Positions 1 through 7,436 of a stretch of DNA of 10,136 nucleotides are shown here, piece after piece. The notes under the pieces were generated by a model. That model was given only the letters and a program-made list of their open reading frames with translations. It was not told the origin of the DNA and made no database searches. Made by a program: the position numbers and the translations under genes. This stretch comes from Alphaproteobacteria bacterium (GTDB lineage Bacteria > Pseudomonadota > Alphaproteobacteria > UBA7887): contig JANQOH010000410.1 of assembly GCA_028289725.1 (NCBI GenBank), forward strand, positions 1 to 10,136, read 5' to 3'. Within the stretch, counting starts at the first letter, position 1. Each line of letters begins with the position of its first letter.

Positions 1-671
1 TTTCGCGGACGGTCCGGAGCCACATTCAAGAAGGCGGCAAGGTCGAGCGCCTTTCGATCGCCATCTTGGTGAATGGAACGCACACCACCGATCCGGAAAC
101 GGAAGAAACAACCTATGTGCCGCGCACCGAAGAGGAGCTGGCGCAAATCGCTTCGCTCGCGCGGTCCGCGGTCGGGTTTGACGAAGATCGGGGCGACACC
201 CTCGAAGTCATCAATATGGCCTTCACACAGCCGGTGCCAATTGAGGCCCCAACGCCGCCAATGTTCGGCCTGCACAAGGCCGATTACATAAAAATTGCCG
301 AGATCATGGTGCTCGCCATCGTGGCGCTCCTGGTCATCCTGCTGGTCCTTCGCCCGTTAGTGAACCGACTGTTTGCGATGCAAATGGCGCAACCCAATCA
401 GGCTGCGGGTGATGTTGTCGTGGGGCCGCAGGGACAGCCCATGTTGGCTGGCCCCGAGGGCGCGGCGATGGGCGGCGGCGATGGCGATCAGGCGGCCCTG
501 CCCGGCGTTGAAGGCGCCACCGATGACGGTGGCGAGAACATGATTGACCTAAGCAAGGTCGAAGGCCGCGTTAAAGCGTCTTCGGTTAAGAAGATGGGCG
601 AAATCATCGACAAGCATCCCGATGAAGCCCTGTCGATTCTGCGCGGATGGATGGCGGAAGGGTCGGTGTGA
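1..671 (+). CDS. fliF: Flagellar MS-ring protein FliF, C-terminal part (5' end outside window)
   Basis: FliF forms the membrane MS ring on which the export gate and the rotor are built. The reading frame is open from base 3 to the TGA at 669-671, giving about 222 residues; the true start lies upstream, and the GTG at 66 is internal. The segment before it (KVERLSIAILVNGT) and the later SAVGFDEDRGDTLEVINM stretch are typical of the FliF periplasmic region. One hydrophobic transmembrane segment follows at about bases 294-356 (core IVALLVILLVL). A Gly/Ala/Pro-rich cytoplasmic linker comes next, then a conserved tail (bases 537-668) with VKASSVKKMGEIIDKHPDEA and ILRGWM, which in this family binds the N-terminal domain of FliG. 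The next gene is fliG, as in the Caulobacter fliF operon. Identification is from motif recognition and context, and is very secure. Confidence 0.96.
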   Translation, partial: SRTVRSHIQEGGKVERLSIAILVNGTHTTDPETEETTYVPRTEEELAQIASLARSAVGFDEDRGDTLEVINMAFTQPVPIEAPTPPMFGLHKADYIKIAEIMVLAIVALLVILLVLRPLVNRLFAMQMAQPNQAAGDVVVGPQGQPMLAGPEGAAMGGGDGDQAALPGVEGATDDGGENMIDLSKVEGRVKASSVKKMGEIIDKHPDEALSILRGWMAEGSV

Positions 672-721
672 CCATGACCGATCAATTGCGTCATAGAAAG
701 GATCCGCCGTGCACCGGACGC

Positions 722-727
722 GGGGGA
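722..727 (+). promoter_or_regulatory. Ribosome binding site that decides the TTG start of fliG
   Basis: The purine run GGGGGA ends 7 bases before the TTG at 735. The first in-frame ATG (750) has no comparable purine stretch at the right distance, so the TTG start is preferred. No in-frame ATG, GTG or TTG lies between the preceding in-frame stop (675-677) and 735. Confidence 0.6.
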
Positions 728-734
728 CCTCCAA

Positions 735-1751
735 TTGGCCGACGAATTCATGAACATAGCTAAGCTCAGCGGACCTCAAAAAGCGGCCATTGTCATGTTC
801 GCTTTGGATCAAGATCGCGCCTCCAAGATCTTCGGAATGATGGACCTGGAGGAAATCAAAGAAATCTCCTCCACCATGTCGCAACTGGGCACGGTCAACT
901 CCGATGTCGTTGAGGGCTTGTTCGTCCAATTCGTGGCCGAAATTTCGGGCACCGGCAATCTGAACGGCTCATTCGACTCAACCGAACGGCTGCTTCGCAA
1001 CACGCTCGACAATGAGCGAGTCGAAGAAATCATGGAGGAGCTGCGGGGTCCGGCTGGGCGAACCATGTGGGACAAGCTCGGCAATGTGAACGAGCAGGTT
1101 TTGGCCAACTACTTGAAGAATGAATACCCGCAAACTGTTGCCGTCGTACTTTCGAAAATCCGCCCCACCCACGCGTCACGCGTGCTCGCCCTGCTGCCTG
1201 AGGATTTCTCGACCGAGGTGGTGATGCGCATGCTGCGCATGGAGACCGTTCAGCGCGAAGTACTCGAAGATGTGGAGCGCACATTACGTTCGGAGTTCAT
1301 GAGCAATCTTTCCGCGACCACGCGGCGCGATAGCCACGAGATGATGGCTGAGATTTTCAACAATTTCGATCGCGCGTCCGAAGCCCGGTTCCTGCAATCA
1401 TTGGAAGAGCGGGATCGCGAAGCGGCCGAAAAGATCAAGTCCCTCATGTTCACCTTCGAGGATCTTCAGAAGCTGGACGGCACCGCGGTCCAAGTAGTCC
1501 TGCGCGAGGTCGACAAAGATCGCCTGGGACTGGCGTTGAAGGGTGCGTCCGAGGATCTGCGCGACATGTTCTTCTCGAACATGTCCGAACGCGCGGCGAA
1601 AATCTTGCGCGAAGACATGGATGCCCTCGGCCCGGTGCGCCTGAGCGATGTCGAGGAGGCTCAGACCGACATTATCAATACGACGCGCGAACTCGCCGAA
1701 TCCGGCGAAATTGTCGTCGCTGGCAGCGGCGACGATGAAATGATCACCTGA
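735..1751 (+). CDS. fliG: Flagellar motor switch protein FliG
   Basis: FliG is the rotor protein that meets the stator and transmits torque; it links the MS ring (FliF) to the C ring (FliM/FliN). At 338 residues it has the usual family length. The N-terminal domain begins LSGPQKAAIVMFAL (residues 11-24). The middle domain has EYPQT at 130-134, a variant of the family EHPQR/T motif used for FliM binding. The hinge MFTF is at 238-241. The C-terminal torque helix carries the charged residues K269, R286, E293, D294 and R302, aligning with E. coli K264, R281, D288, D289 and R297, with one conservative Asp-to-Glu change. The chosen start is TTG, supported by GGGGGA upstream; the alternative is ATG at 750, five codons in. 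It lies 63 bases after fliF, in the same frame, with fliH 30 bases downstream. Confidence 0.97.
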   Translation: MADEFMNIAKLSGPQKAAIVMFALDQDRASKIFGMMDLEEIKEISSTMSQLGTVNSDVVEGLFVQFVAEISGTGNLNGSFDSTERLLRNTLDNERVEEIMEELRGPAGRTMWDKLGNVNEQVLANYLKNEYPQTVAVVLSKIRPTHASRVLALLPEDFSTEVVMRMLRMETVQREVLEDVERTLRSEFMSNLSATTRRDSHEMMAEIFNNFDRASEARFLQSLEERDREAAEKIKSLMFTFEDLQKLDGTAVQVVLREVDKDRLGLALKGASEDLRDMFFSNMSERAAKILREDMDALGPVRLSDVEEAQTDIINTTRELAESGEIVVAGSGDDEMIT

Positions 1752-1767
1752 GGCTAAAGACAAAAGA

Positions 1768-1781
1768 ACGAAACGTTTCGT
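1768..1781 (+). promoter_or_regulatory. 14-bp perfect palindrome abutting the fliH start codon
   Basis: ACGAAACGTTTCGT reads the same on both strands and ends at the base before the fliH ATG. It occupies the place where a Shine-Dalgarno sequence would normally sit, and no clear purine-rich site is present at standard spacing. It could be an operator-like site, or a small hairpin (5-bp stem, 4-base loop) that modulates fliH translation; it could also be chance. The function is inference. Confidence 0.35.
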
Positions 1782-2660
1782 ATGCCACAGATCTCGAAAT
1801 TCTTGTTTGAGACCGACTTCGCGGAACCGGAAGCGACGCATCCGGAGCCACAGCCGGTCGATGACGACGGTGGCGTCGAAACCCCTGTTTTTTCCGAGGC
1901 CGAACTGTTGTCGGCCCGAGAACATGGCTATGAGGCCGGTATCGCCGCGGGACAAGCACAAGCGCTCGCGGGTGTCGAGAAGCAAGCCGGCGAAGTCATT
2001 GCCGAAATCAGCAGCAAACTAGACGCCATCGGCGAACAAGTCGCGGCACAGAAGGTCCTGGTGGAGAAAGATGTCGCTGTTCTCGCCAATGCCATCGCCA
2101 CGAAAATTGGTGGCGCTGCGCCGGACGAGGCACGTGTCGCGCTATTGGAGAGGTTGGTGAATGAATGCGTTTCGAAGCTCTACCAAGCGCCGGAAGTGGT
2201 GGTCCGGGTTCCTGCCGACTTGGAAGACGCGCTGAAATCTCAGCTCGCGATGTCAAACAATGCTGTGAGCGTGAGCGTCATTCCGGACCAGGCCCTGACC
2301 GGAACGGACTGTCAGCTCACGTGGCTTGGCGGTGGCGCGGAACGAAACGAAGACGACATACGCCAGCAAGTCGACGACCTGCTTGATCACTATCTAACTG
2401 CTCAGTCGGGCGCACCGACGGATTTAGAGGGTCGGGTCGATAGCGAGACCGATGGAGACGACGCGGCGACGGAGACCTTGAATCCGTCGGGTGCGGCCGA
2501 CGAACCGGTCTCCTCCCCCGACACTGAGAGGCCGCTGGACACGGATGATCCGGAACGCGCCGACCTCGGCGCAACAGGCGCGCCACTCTCGACAGAACAA
2601 GAAACGACGCCTCACGCGGACGACGCGGTAGAGGCCAGCTCAGGAGATCAAGATGTCTGA
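1782..2660 (+). CDS. fliH: Flagellar assembly protein FliH (FlbE type) with long acidic C-terminal tail
   Basis: FliH binds the export ATPase FliI, restrains its activity and docks it to the C ring through FliN. The 292-residue product starts MPQISKFLFETDF and has an acidic/proline-rich N-terminal stretch to about residue 38. Next comes the diagnostic glycine-spaced helix (G49, G53, G57, G64; GYEAGIAAGQAQALAG), then a predicted helical stalk (about 65-110) and a C-terminal globular domain (about 112-207) with LLERLVNECVSKLY and VVVRVPADLEDAL. After about residue 208 the protein continues for some 85 residues that are rich in Asp, Glu, Ser, Thr and Pro with no visible fold; E. coli FliH is only about 235 residues long. 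No strong ribosome binding site is seen before the ATG, where a palindrome lies instead. The 3' end overlaps fliN by 8 bases. The product is assigned by motif and by its place between fliG and fliN; the tail's role is unknown. Confidence 0.87.
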   Translation: MPQISKFLFETDFAEPEATHPEPQPVDDDGGVETPVFSEAELLSAREHGYEAGIAAGQAQALAGVEKQAGEVIAEISSKLDAIGEQVAAQKVLVEKDVAVLANAIATKIGGAAPDEARVALLERLVNECVSKLYQAPEVVVRVPADLEDALKSQLAMSNNAVSVSVIPDQALTGTDCQLTWLGGGAERNEDDIRQQVDDLLDHYLTAQSGAPTDLEGRVDSETDGDDAATETLNPSGAADEPVSSPDTERPLDTDDPERADLGATGAPLSTEQETTPHADDAVEASSGDQDV

Positions 2661-3009
2661 AACAGACGATCTGGAGCTTGAAGACATCGCTGAGGAATCC
2701 GGCGAAACGCTGCCCGCGCGCGAGGAGGAGCTTGAGAGTTTTTCTGCCGACGTGCCACGAAGCGCGGCGGACCTGGAGGCGGTGTTTGATATTCCCGTTC
2801 AGGTGTCCGCGGTGCTTGGCAAGGCAACAATGCAGGTGAGCCAGTTGTTGCGCCTCGGCCGCGGCGCCGTGGTGGAATTGGATCGGAAAGTTGGCGAAGC
2901 GATCGACATATACGTGAACAACCGGTTGGTCGCGCGTGGGGAAGTCGTCGTGGTCGAGGACCGACTGGGCGTGACCATGACGGAAATCATCAAGACGGAT
3001 CGTTTCTAG
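2653..3009 (+). CDS. fliN: Flagellar motor switch protein FliN
   Basis: FliN forms the lower part of the cytoplasmic C ring and provides the docking place for FliH-FliI. The 118-residue product has a strongly acidic N-terminal segment (residues 1-40) followed by a complete SpoA (FliMN C-terminal) domain at about 45-116, with FDIPVQVSAVLGKATM, LLRLGRGAVVELDRKVGEAI, YVNNRLVARGEVVVVEDRLG and VTMTEII. Length is normal for the family. The ATG overlaps the end of fliH (ATGTCTGA), and AGGAG lies 6 bases before it inside fliH, so translation is probably coupled. No fliM is present beside it in this window, as in the Caulobacter fliF operon. Confidence 0.96.
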   Translation: MSETDDLELEDIAEESGETLPAREEELESFSADVPRSAADLEAVFDIPVQVSAVLGKATMQVSQLLRLGRGAVVELDRKVGEAIDIYVNNRLVARGEVVVVEDRLGVTMTEIIKTDRF

Positions 3010-3045
3010 GCCGGGCATGGCTTTAGGGGTCGAAGGGCGTTAGGC

Positions 3046-3813
3046 ATGGATATCGCGACACTGCTCGGGATTCTCATTGGCTTCGGTTTGGTCATCGCCG
3101 CCATCGCGACCGGCGGCTCCATCACCGCGTTTATCGACGTGCCCTCCGTTCTCATTGTGATCGGCGGCACTTTCGCCATTACGACGGTGAGTTTTTCTCT
3201 CGGCGAGATCATCAAAGGCCAAACATTGATGCTCAAAGCGGTGTTTGGCAAAGCGACCGACCATTCCGCCGCCGCCCTTCAAGTGCTCGAGCTTGCCGAC
3301 CAGGCGCGCAAAAATGGCGTGCTTGGCATGCAAGAAAGCCTCAAGAACTTGGACGACGTGCCATTTCTTCAAAAGGCCCTCGCCCTCGTTGTCGACGGCA
3401 CGCCCGGCGACGACGTCGAGAAAATGATGAAACAGGAGATCAAGGGCATGAAGGCCCGGCACGAAAAAAGTGTCGGCATACTTCGTCAAGCCGCCACGGT
3501 CGCCCCGGCGATGGGATTGATTGGGACGTTAGTTGGTTTGGTGCAAATGCTCGGCAATCTCGATGACCCGAACAGCATTGGCCCGTCCATGGCCGTGGCG
3601 CTGTTGACGACCCTATACGGCGCAATCTTGGCCAATATGGTTTTCAGCCCGCTCGCCGGAAAGCTGGAGCGCAATTCGGCGGAAGAAGCAGCCTTGATGA
3701 ATGTCTACATGATGGGCGCCGGCTCGATTGGCCGACAGGAGAACCCGCGCCGTCTGGAAACCTTGCTCAACACACAATTGCCGCCCTCAAAACGTGTGCA
3801 ATTTTTCGATTGA
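3046..3813 (+). CDS. motA: Flagellar stator subunit MotA (PomA-like length)
   Basis: This is the ion-channel stator subunit that, with a MotB/PomB partner, uses ion flow to push on FliG. The 255-residue protein has four membrane segments at about 6-22, 32-50, 150-169 and 182-204, with a cytoplasmic loop between the second and third. The loop contains R88, K89 and E97 (ARKNGVLGMQE), the charged residues that in MotA/PomA pair with FliG. P154 (TVAPAMGLIGTLVGL) and P202 (FSPLAGKL) match the two conserved prolines of the family. Length is close to Vibrio PomA (about 253) and shorter than E. coli MotA (295); coupling ion cannot be told from this sequence. It is the first possible start after the fliN stop in this frame and follows fliN by 36 bases. 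No motB lies in the window, which is unusual. Confidence 0.93.
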   Translation: MDIATLLGILIGFGLVIAAIATGGSITAFIDVPSVLIVIGGTFAITTVSFSLGEIIKGQTLMLKAVFGKATDHSAAALQVLELADQARKNGVLGMQESLKNLDDVPFLQKALALVVDGTPGDDVEKMMKQEIKGMKARHEKSVGILRQAATVAPAMGLIGTLVGLVQMLGNLDDPNSIGPSMAVALLTTLYGAILANMVFSPLAGKLERNSAEEAALMNVYMMGAGSIGRQENPRRLETLLNTQLPPSKRVQFFD

Positions 3814-3820
3814 TCATGAG

Positions 3821-3841
3821 TTCGGTCAAACCTTGACCGAA
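3821..3841 (+). repeat. Perfect 9-bp inverted repeat between motA and flbD
   Basis: TTCGGTCAA (3821-3829) and its exact reverse complement TTGACCGAA (3833-3841) flank the 3-base spacer ACC. It starts 8 bases after the motA stop and ends 16 bases before the flbD ATG. No T-run follows, so it does not look like a standard Rho-independent terminator. It could be a protein-binding operator, an RNA hairpin affecting flbD expression or mRNA processing, or a partial attenuator. Confidence 0.5.
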
Positions 3842-3857
3842 TGAAAGGAATGTTACG

Positions 3858-5228
3858 ATGCGATTATTGATTGTGGGGACATTGGCCGGCCAACTCGGTG
3901 CGGCTTGCAAGATCGCGGTGTCGCGGGGCGCCAAGGTCTTGCAAGCGGACGACATTGAAGCGGCGCTCGAAACGCTGCGCGCCGGAGCGAACGGCGGCGC
4001 TGATTTGGTGATGATTGAAGTATCGCTGGACGTCGGGCGTTTGGTCAAAAGTCTCGCGTCTGAACACATCAATATTCCGGTCGTCGCGTGTGGCACGGGT
4101 TCCGATAGCGAAGCGGCGGTCGCGGCCATCAAGGCGGGTGCCAAAGAATACATCCCGCTGCCGCCGGATCCGGAGATGATCGCGGCGGTGCTCGAGGCTG
4201 TGACCGATGAATCACATCGGATCGTGTTTGAAGATCCGGCGATGCAGGACCTGCTCACAATGGCGGAGCGCATCGCGAAGTCGGAAGCGAGCATCTTGAT
4301 CGCCGGGGAGTCGGGCACGGGCAAGGAAATGCTTGCGCGATATGTTCATGCCAAAAGCAAGCGCGCGAACCAGCCGTTCGTCTCGGTCAATTGTGCCGCG
4401 ATCCCCGAAAACCTCTTGGAGTCGGAACTGTTTGGTCACGAAAAAGGTGCCTTCACGGGCGCCGTGGCACGGCGCATCGGGAAGTTCGAGGCCGCTGACG
4501 GCGGCACGCTGTTGCTCGACGAACTCGGTGAAATGGACCTCAAACTTCAGGCCAAGCTACTCCGCGTTTTGCAAGAGCGTGAAATCGACCGCGTCGGCGG
4601 AACGCGCCCGGTCAAGATTAATATTCGTTTGCTCGCCACGACGAACCGCTCGCTGCGCGATGAAGTCGCCGCCGGTCGTTTCCGCGAAGATTTGTTTTTC
4701 CGTATCAATGTCGTCGCGCTCAAAGTGCCGCCGCTGCGCGAACGGCCCAAGGATATTTTGGCGCTCGCCAAGCATTTCGCAGACAAGTATGCGGATGCGA
4801 ATGCCCTGCCCCGTCGTCGCCTTTCCGACGCGGCGGTCGACAGCCTTCTGCGCCATACTTGGCAAGGCAATGTCCGCGAGCTTGAGAACAACATGCACCG
4901 GGCCGTGTTGCTCTGTGCCGGTGACCAGATCGAACCTGACGACATGATGTTGGGCGACCGCACCCAAGGCATTGGCGCCGGCGATGCGGATGTTGCGACC
5001 GCGGCATCCGAAGCGGCCCAAACGTCGCAATTGGTGGGACGGACGGTTGCGGATGTCGAACGCGATCTAATTATCGACACGTTGCGTCATTGCCTGGGCA
5101 ATCGGACTCACGCCGCAAATATTCTTGGGATCTCGATCCGGACGCTGAGGAACAAACTGAAGCTCTACGACTCGGACGGCGTGTCGGTTCCGCCGCCAAC
5201 CGCGGATGCACGGCTGGCGAGCGCCTAA
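3858..5228 (+). CDS. flbD: Sigma-54-dependent flagellar transcriptional activator, FlbD type
   Basis: FlbD-type proteins switch on late (hook, flagellin) sigma-54 promoters and, in Caulobacter, repress the fliF operon. The 456-residue product has three parts. The N-terminal domain (about 1-115) resembles a response-regulator receiver but is degenerate: it starts MRLLIVGTLAGQLGAA without the usual acidic pair and has E54 (LVMIEVSLD) where the phosphorylated Asp should be, while AGAKEYIPLPPDPE is strongly FlbD-like. The AAA+ domain (about 122-360) is intact, with Walker A GESGTGKE at 150-157, the sigma-54 contact loop GAFTGA at 197-202, Walker B LLLDE ending at D221-E222, and FREDLFFRI. The Fis-type helix-turn-helix is at the C-terminus (NRTHAANILGISIRTLRNKL). 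AAAGGA lies 8 bases before the ATG. Position after fliN/motA supports FlbD. Its partner FliX is not in the window. Confidence 0.92.
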   Translation: MRLLIVGTLAGQLGAACKIAVSRGAKVLQADDIEAALETLRAGANGGADLVMIEVSLDVGRLVKSLASEHINIPVVACGTGSDSEAAVAAIKAGAKEYIPLPPDPEMIAAVLEAVTDESHRIVFEDPAMQDLLTMAERIAKSEASILIAGESGTGKEMLARYVHAKSKRANQPFVSVNCAAIPENLLESELFGHEKGAFTGAVARRIGKFEAADGGTLLLDELGEMDLKLQAKLLRVLQEREIDRVGGTRPVKINIRLLATTNRSLRDEVAAGRFREDLFFRINVVALKVPPLRERPKDILALAKHFADKYADANALPRRRLSDAAVDSLLRHTWQGNVRELENNMHRAVLLCAGDQIEPDDMMLGDRTQGIGAGDADVATAASEAAQTSQLVGRTVADVERDLIIDTLRHCLGNRTHAANILGISIRTLRNKLKLYDSDGVSVPPPTADARLASA

Positions 5229-5252
5229 GCGACTGGCGCCTAGAGAGCCTTC

Positions 5253-7427
5253 ATGGCTGACACAAGCCAAGACGTCCAACCGGCCGGCGATGACCTTAGC
5301 GCCGGACCACCCGCGGATGCGACTGCTTCTGGCGGCGCGATAGACTTTGGCGCTGCCGGGTCGCGCTTTGGCACCGCGCTAAGGCAAGGCGACGTCATGC
5401 TGGCGCTCGGCGTGATCATCATCTTGATGGTCTTGATCATGCCGATGCCAAGCTGGCTGCTCGATTTCAGCTTGGCGCTATCGATTACCTTCTCCGTGCT
5501 CGTACTGATGGTCACACTGTTCATTGCGCGGCCGCTTGAGCTGAGCGCGTTTCCGACCATTCTCCTGATCGCCACGATGCTGCGGTTGTCGCTCAACCTG
5601 GCCTCGACGCGGCTTATTCTGGCCGAAGGTCACACCGGCACTCAGGCCGCCGGCAAAGTCATCCAAGCCTTCGGCGACTTTGTCATGAGCGGCAATTTTG
5701 TTATCGGCATCATCGTTTTTGCGATTTTGGTGATCGTCAATTTTGTTGTGATCACCAAGGGTTCCAGCCGTATTGCCGAAGTGTCGGCCCGGTTCAGCCT
5801 GGATGCCATGCCCGGCAAGCAAATGGCCATCGACGCGGATTTGTCCTCCGGTCTGATCGACGAAGCGGAAGCGCGCCGAAGACGGAGTCAGCTTGAAGAC
5901 GAGAGCACGTTTTTCGGCGCCATGGACGGCGCCGCAAAATTTGTCCGCGGCGACGCGATCGCCGGCATTTTGATTACATTCATTAATGTCATTGGCGGCA
6001 TCATCATCGGGGTCGCACAACACAGCATGTCCTTCGGCGACGCCGCCAACAACTACACGGTCCTAACGGTCGGCGACGGTCTGGTGACACAAATTCCGGC
6101 GATCGTTGTTTCGACGGCGGCGGGTCTGTTGGTCTCGAAAGCGGGCATTACCGGTTCAGCCGATAAAGCGGTTTTTGGTCAGCTTAGCAACTATCCGAAA
6201 GCGCTCGGCATGGTGAGCGCCTTGCTGGTCGCAATGTCGCTCCTGCCCGGCATCCCCATGGTGCCCTTCTTGTTTCTGGCAGCGATTGCCGGTTTTGCGG
6301 CTTGGCGCCTGTCGGAGCAAAACGCGCAACGCAGTTTGGAATCGGAGCAGGAAGCGCGCGCCCAGGCCGAAGCGTCCATGGCGAAGCCAGCGGAGGAGCC
6401 GATTTCAACGGCCCTCCATATCGATGTGCTGCGCCTGGAGCTGGGTTATGGCCTGCTGCCCTTGATCAACGACCAAAAGGGTCAACGCCTGACCGATCAA
6501 ATCAAGGCGCTGCGCCGACAGCTCGCGACCGACATGGGATTCATCATGCCGGCGGTTCGTATTCAGGACAATATGCAGCTGCCCGCAAACCAATATGTCA
6601 TCCGGGTCAAGGACATCGAAACCGGCACTGGTGAGCTTGTCCCGAACCAGCTGATGATCATGGATCCCAAAGGCGAGCCGATCACGTTGCCCGGCCAAGA
6701 GACGCAAGAGCCCACATTCGGCCTCCCGGCCAAGTGGGTCGCGGAAAACCACCGGGAAGAAGCCTTGTTCCGCGGCTACACCGTCGTCGATCCGGCCACC
6801 GTCATCACCACTCACTTGACGGAAGTGGTCAAGGACCACATGCCCGAGCTGCTGTCCTACGCAGAGACACAAAAGTTGCTCGACGAACTGGAGAGCGATC
6901 ACCAGAAGCTTGTCGCCGATATGGTGCCAGGACAAATTTCGCTCGGCAATCTTCAGCGTGTCCTACAGAATTTGTTGGCGGAGCGCGTCTCCATTCGCGA
7001 TCTGCCGACGATCCTTGAAGGTGTATCGGAAGCGCTTGGCTATACACAGAACTTAACACTGATCACTGAGCACGTTCGTGCGCGCCTTGCGCGACAAATT
7101 AGTCACGACGCGACGTCGCCGGCGGGTTATATTCCATTGGTCGCGCTTTCGCCGGATTGGGAACAAACCTTCGCCGAATCGCTGATTGGGCAAGGCGACG
7201 AAAAACAACTCTCAATGCCGCCGAGCAAGCTGCAGGAATTCATTACGGGTGTTCGGCAGATATTCGAGAAGCAGGGCGAACAAGGTGAGATTCCGGTGTT
7301 GCTGACAAGTCCGGCGGTGCGCCCGTATGTACGGTCGATCATCGAGCGATTCCGTCCGTCCACCGTGGTAATGTCGCAGAGCGAGATTCATCCGAAGGCG
7401 AAAATTCACACCCTCGGACAAGTCTAA
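5253..7427 (+). CDS. flhA: Flagellar export gate protein FlhA
   Basis: FlhA is the large integral-membrane subunit of the flagellar type III export gate; its cytoplasmic domain forms the ring that receives chaperone-substrate complexes. The 724-residue product has a non-conserved Ala/Asp/Gly-rich N-terminal extension (about 1-40). A membrane region with about eight predicted segments follows (about 47-350), including GDVMLALGVIIILMVLIMP. The cytoplasmic loop carries the FHIPEP-family signature at about 173-202 (RIAEVSARFSLDAMPGKQMA, then D194 and D196). After a charged linker (about 352-384) comes the C-terminal domain. It is slightly longer than typical FlhA (about 690-700), mostly through the N-terminal extension. 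GAGAG lies 5 bases before the ATG, 24 bases after flbD ends. flhF follows after 9 bases. Confidence 0.97.
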   Translation: MADTSQDVQPAGDDLSAGPPADATASGGAIDFGAAGSRFGTALRQGDVMLALGVIIILMVLIMPMPSWLLDFSLALSITFSVLVLMVTLFIARPLELSAFPTILLIATMLRLSLNLASTRLILAEGHTGTQAAGKVIQAFGDFVMSGNFVIGIIVFAILVIVNFVVITKGSSRIAEVSARFSLDAMPGKQMAIDADLSSGLIDEAEARRRRSQLEDESTFFGAMDGAAKFVRGDAIAGILITFINVIGGIIIGVAQHSMSFGDAANNYTVLTVGDGLVTQIPAIVVSTAAGLLVSKAGITGSADKAVFGQLSNYPKALGMVSALLVAMSLLPGIPMVPFLFLAAIAGFAAWRLSEQNAQRSLESEQEARAQAEASMAKPAEEPISTALHIDVLRLELGYGLLPLINDQKGQRLTDQIKALRRQLATDMGFIMPAVRIQDNMQLPANQYVIRVKDIETGTGELVPNQLMIMDPKGEPITLPGQETQEPTFGLPAKWVAENHREEALFRGYTVVDPATVITTHLTEVVKDHMPELLSYAETQKLLDELESDHQKLVADMVPGQISLGNLQRVLQNLLAERVSIRDLPTILEGVSEALGYTQNLTLITEHVRARLARQISHDATSPAGYIPLVALSPDWEQTFAESLIGQGDEKQLSMPPSKLQEFITGVRQIFEKQGEQGEIPVLLTSPAVRPYVRSIIERFRPSTVVMSQSEIHPKAKIHTLGQV

Positions 7428-7436
7428 ATAGCTGCC

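Noticed and set aside
660..682. Imperfect inverted repeat around the fliF stop (GGTCGGT ... ACCGATC)
   Set aside because: One mismatch, a 9-base spacer and overlap with coding sequence make it weak; not distinguishable from chance.
674..763. Short ATG-initiated frame (29 codons) in the fliF-fliG gap, overlapping the fliG start
   Set aside because: No clear ribosome binding site, no recognisable protein character, and it runs out of frame into fliG; most likely chance.
1398..1985. 195-codon minus-strand frame across the fliG-fliH junction, and similar long antisense frames at 2317-3018, 7667-8452 and 5478-6023
   Set aside because: All lie opposite well-identified flagellar genes and show no recognisable domains; they arise from codon bias on the opposite strand.
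3010..3045. Sigma-54 promoter (TGGC-N8-TTGC type) in the gaps before motA, flbD, fliG or fliH
   Set aside because: No gap contains a convincing -24/-12 pair at the right spacing; the operon promoter is probably upstream of the window.
3821..3841. Rho-independent terminator between motA and flbD
   Set aside because: The stem is good but is followed by TGAAAGGAATG, not a T-run, and the genes on both sides look co-transcribed.
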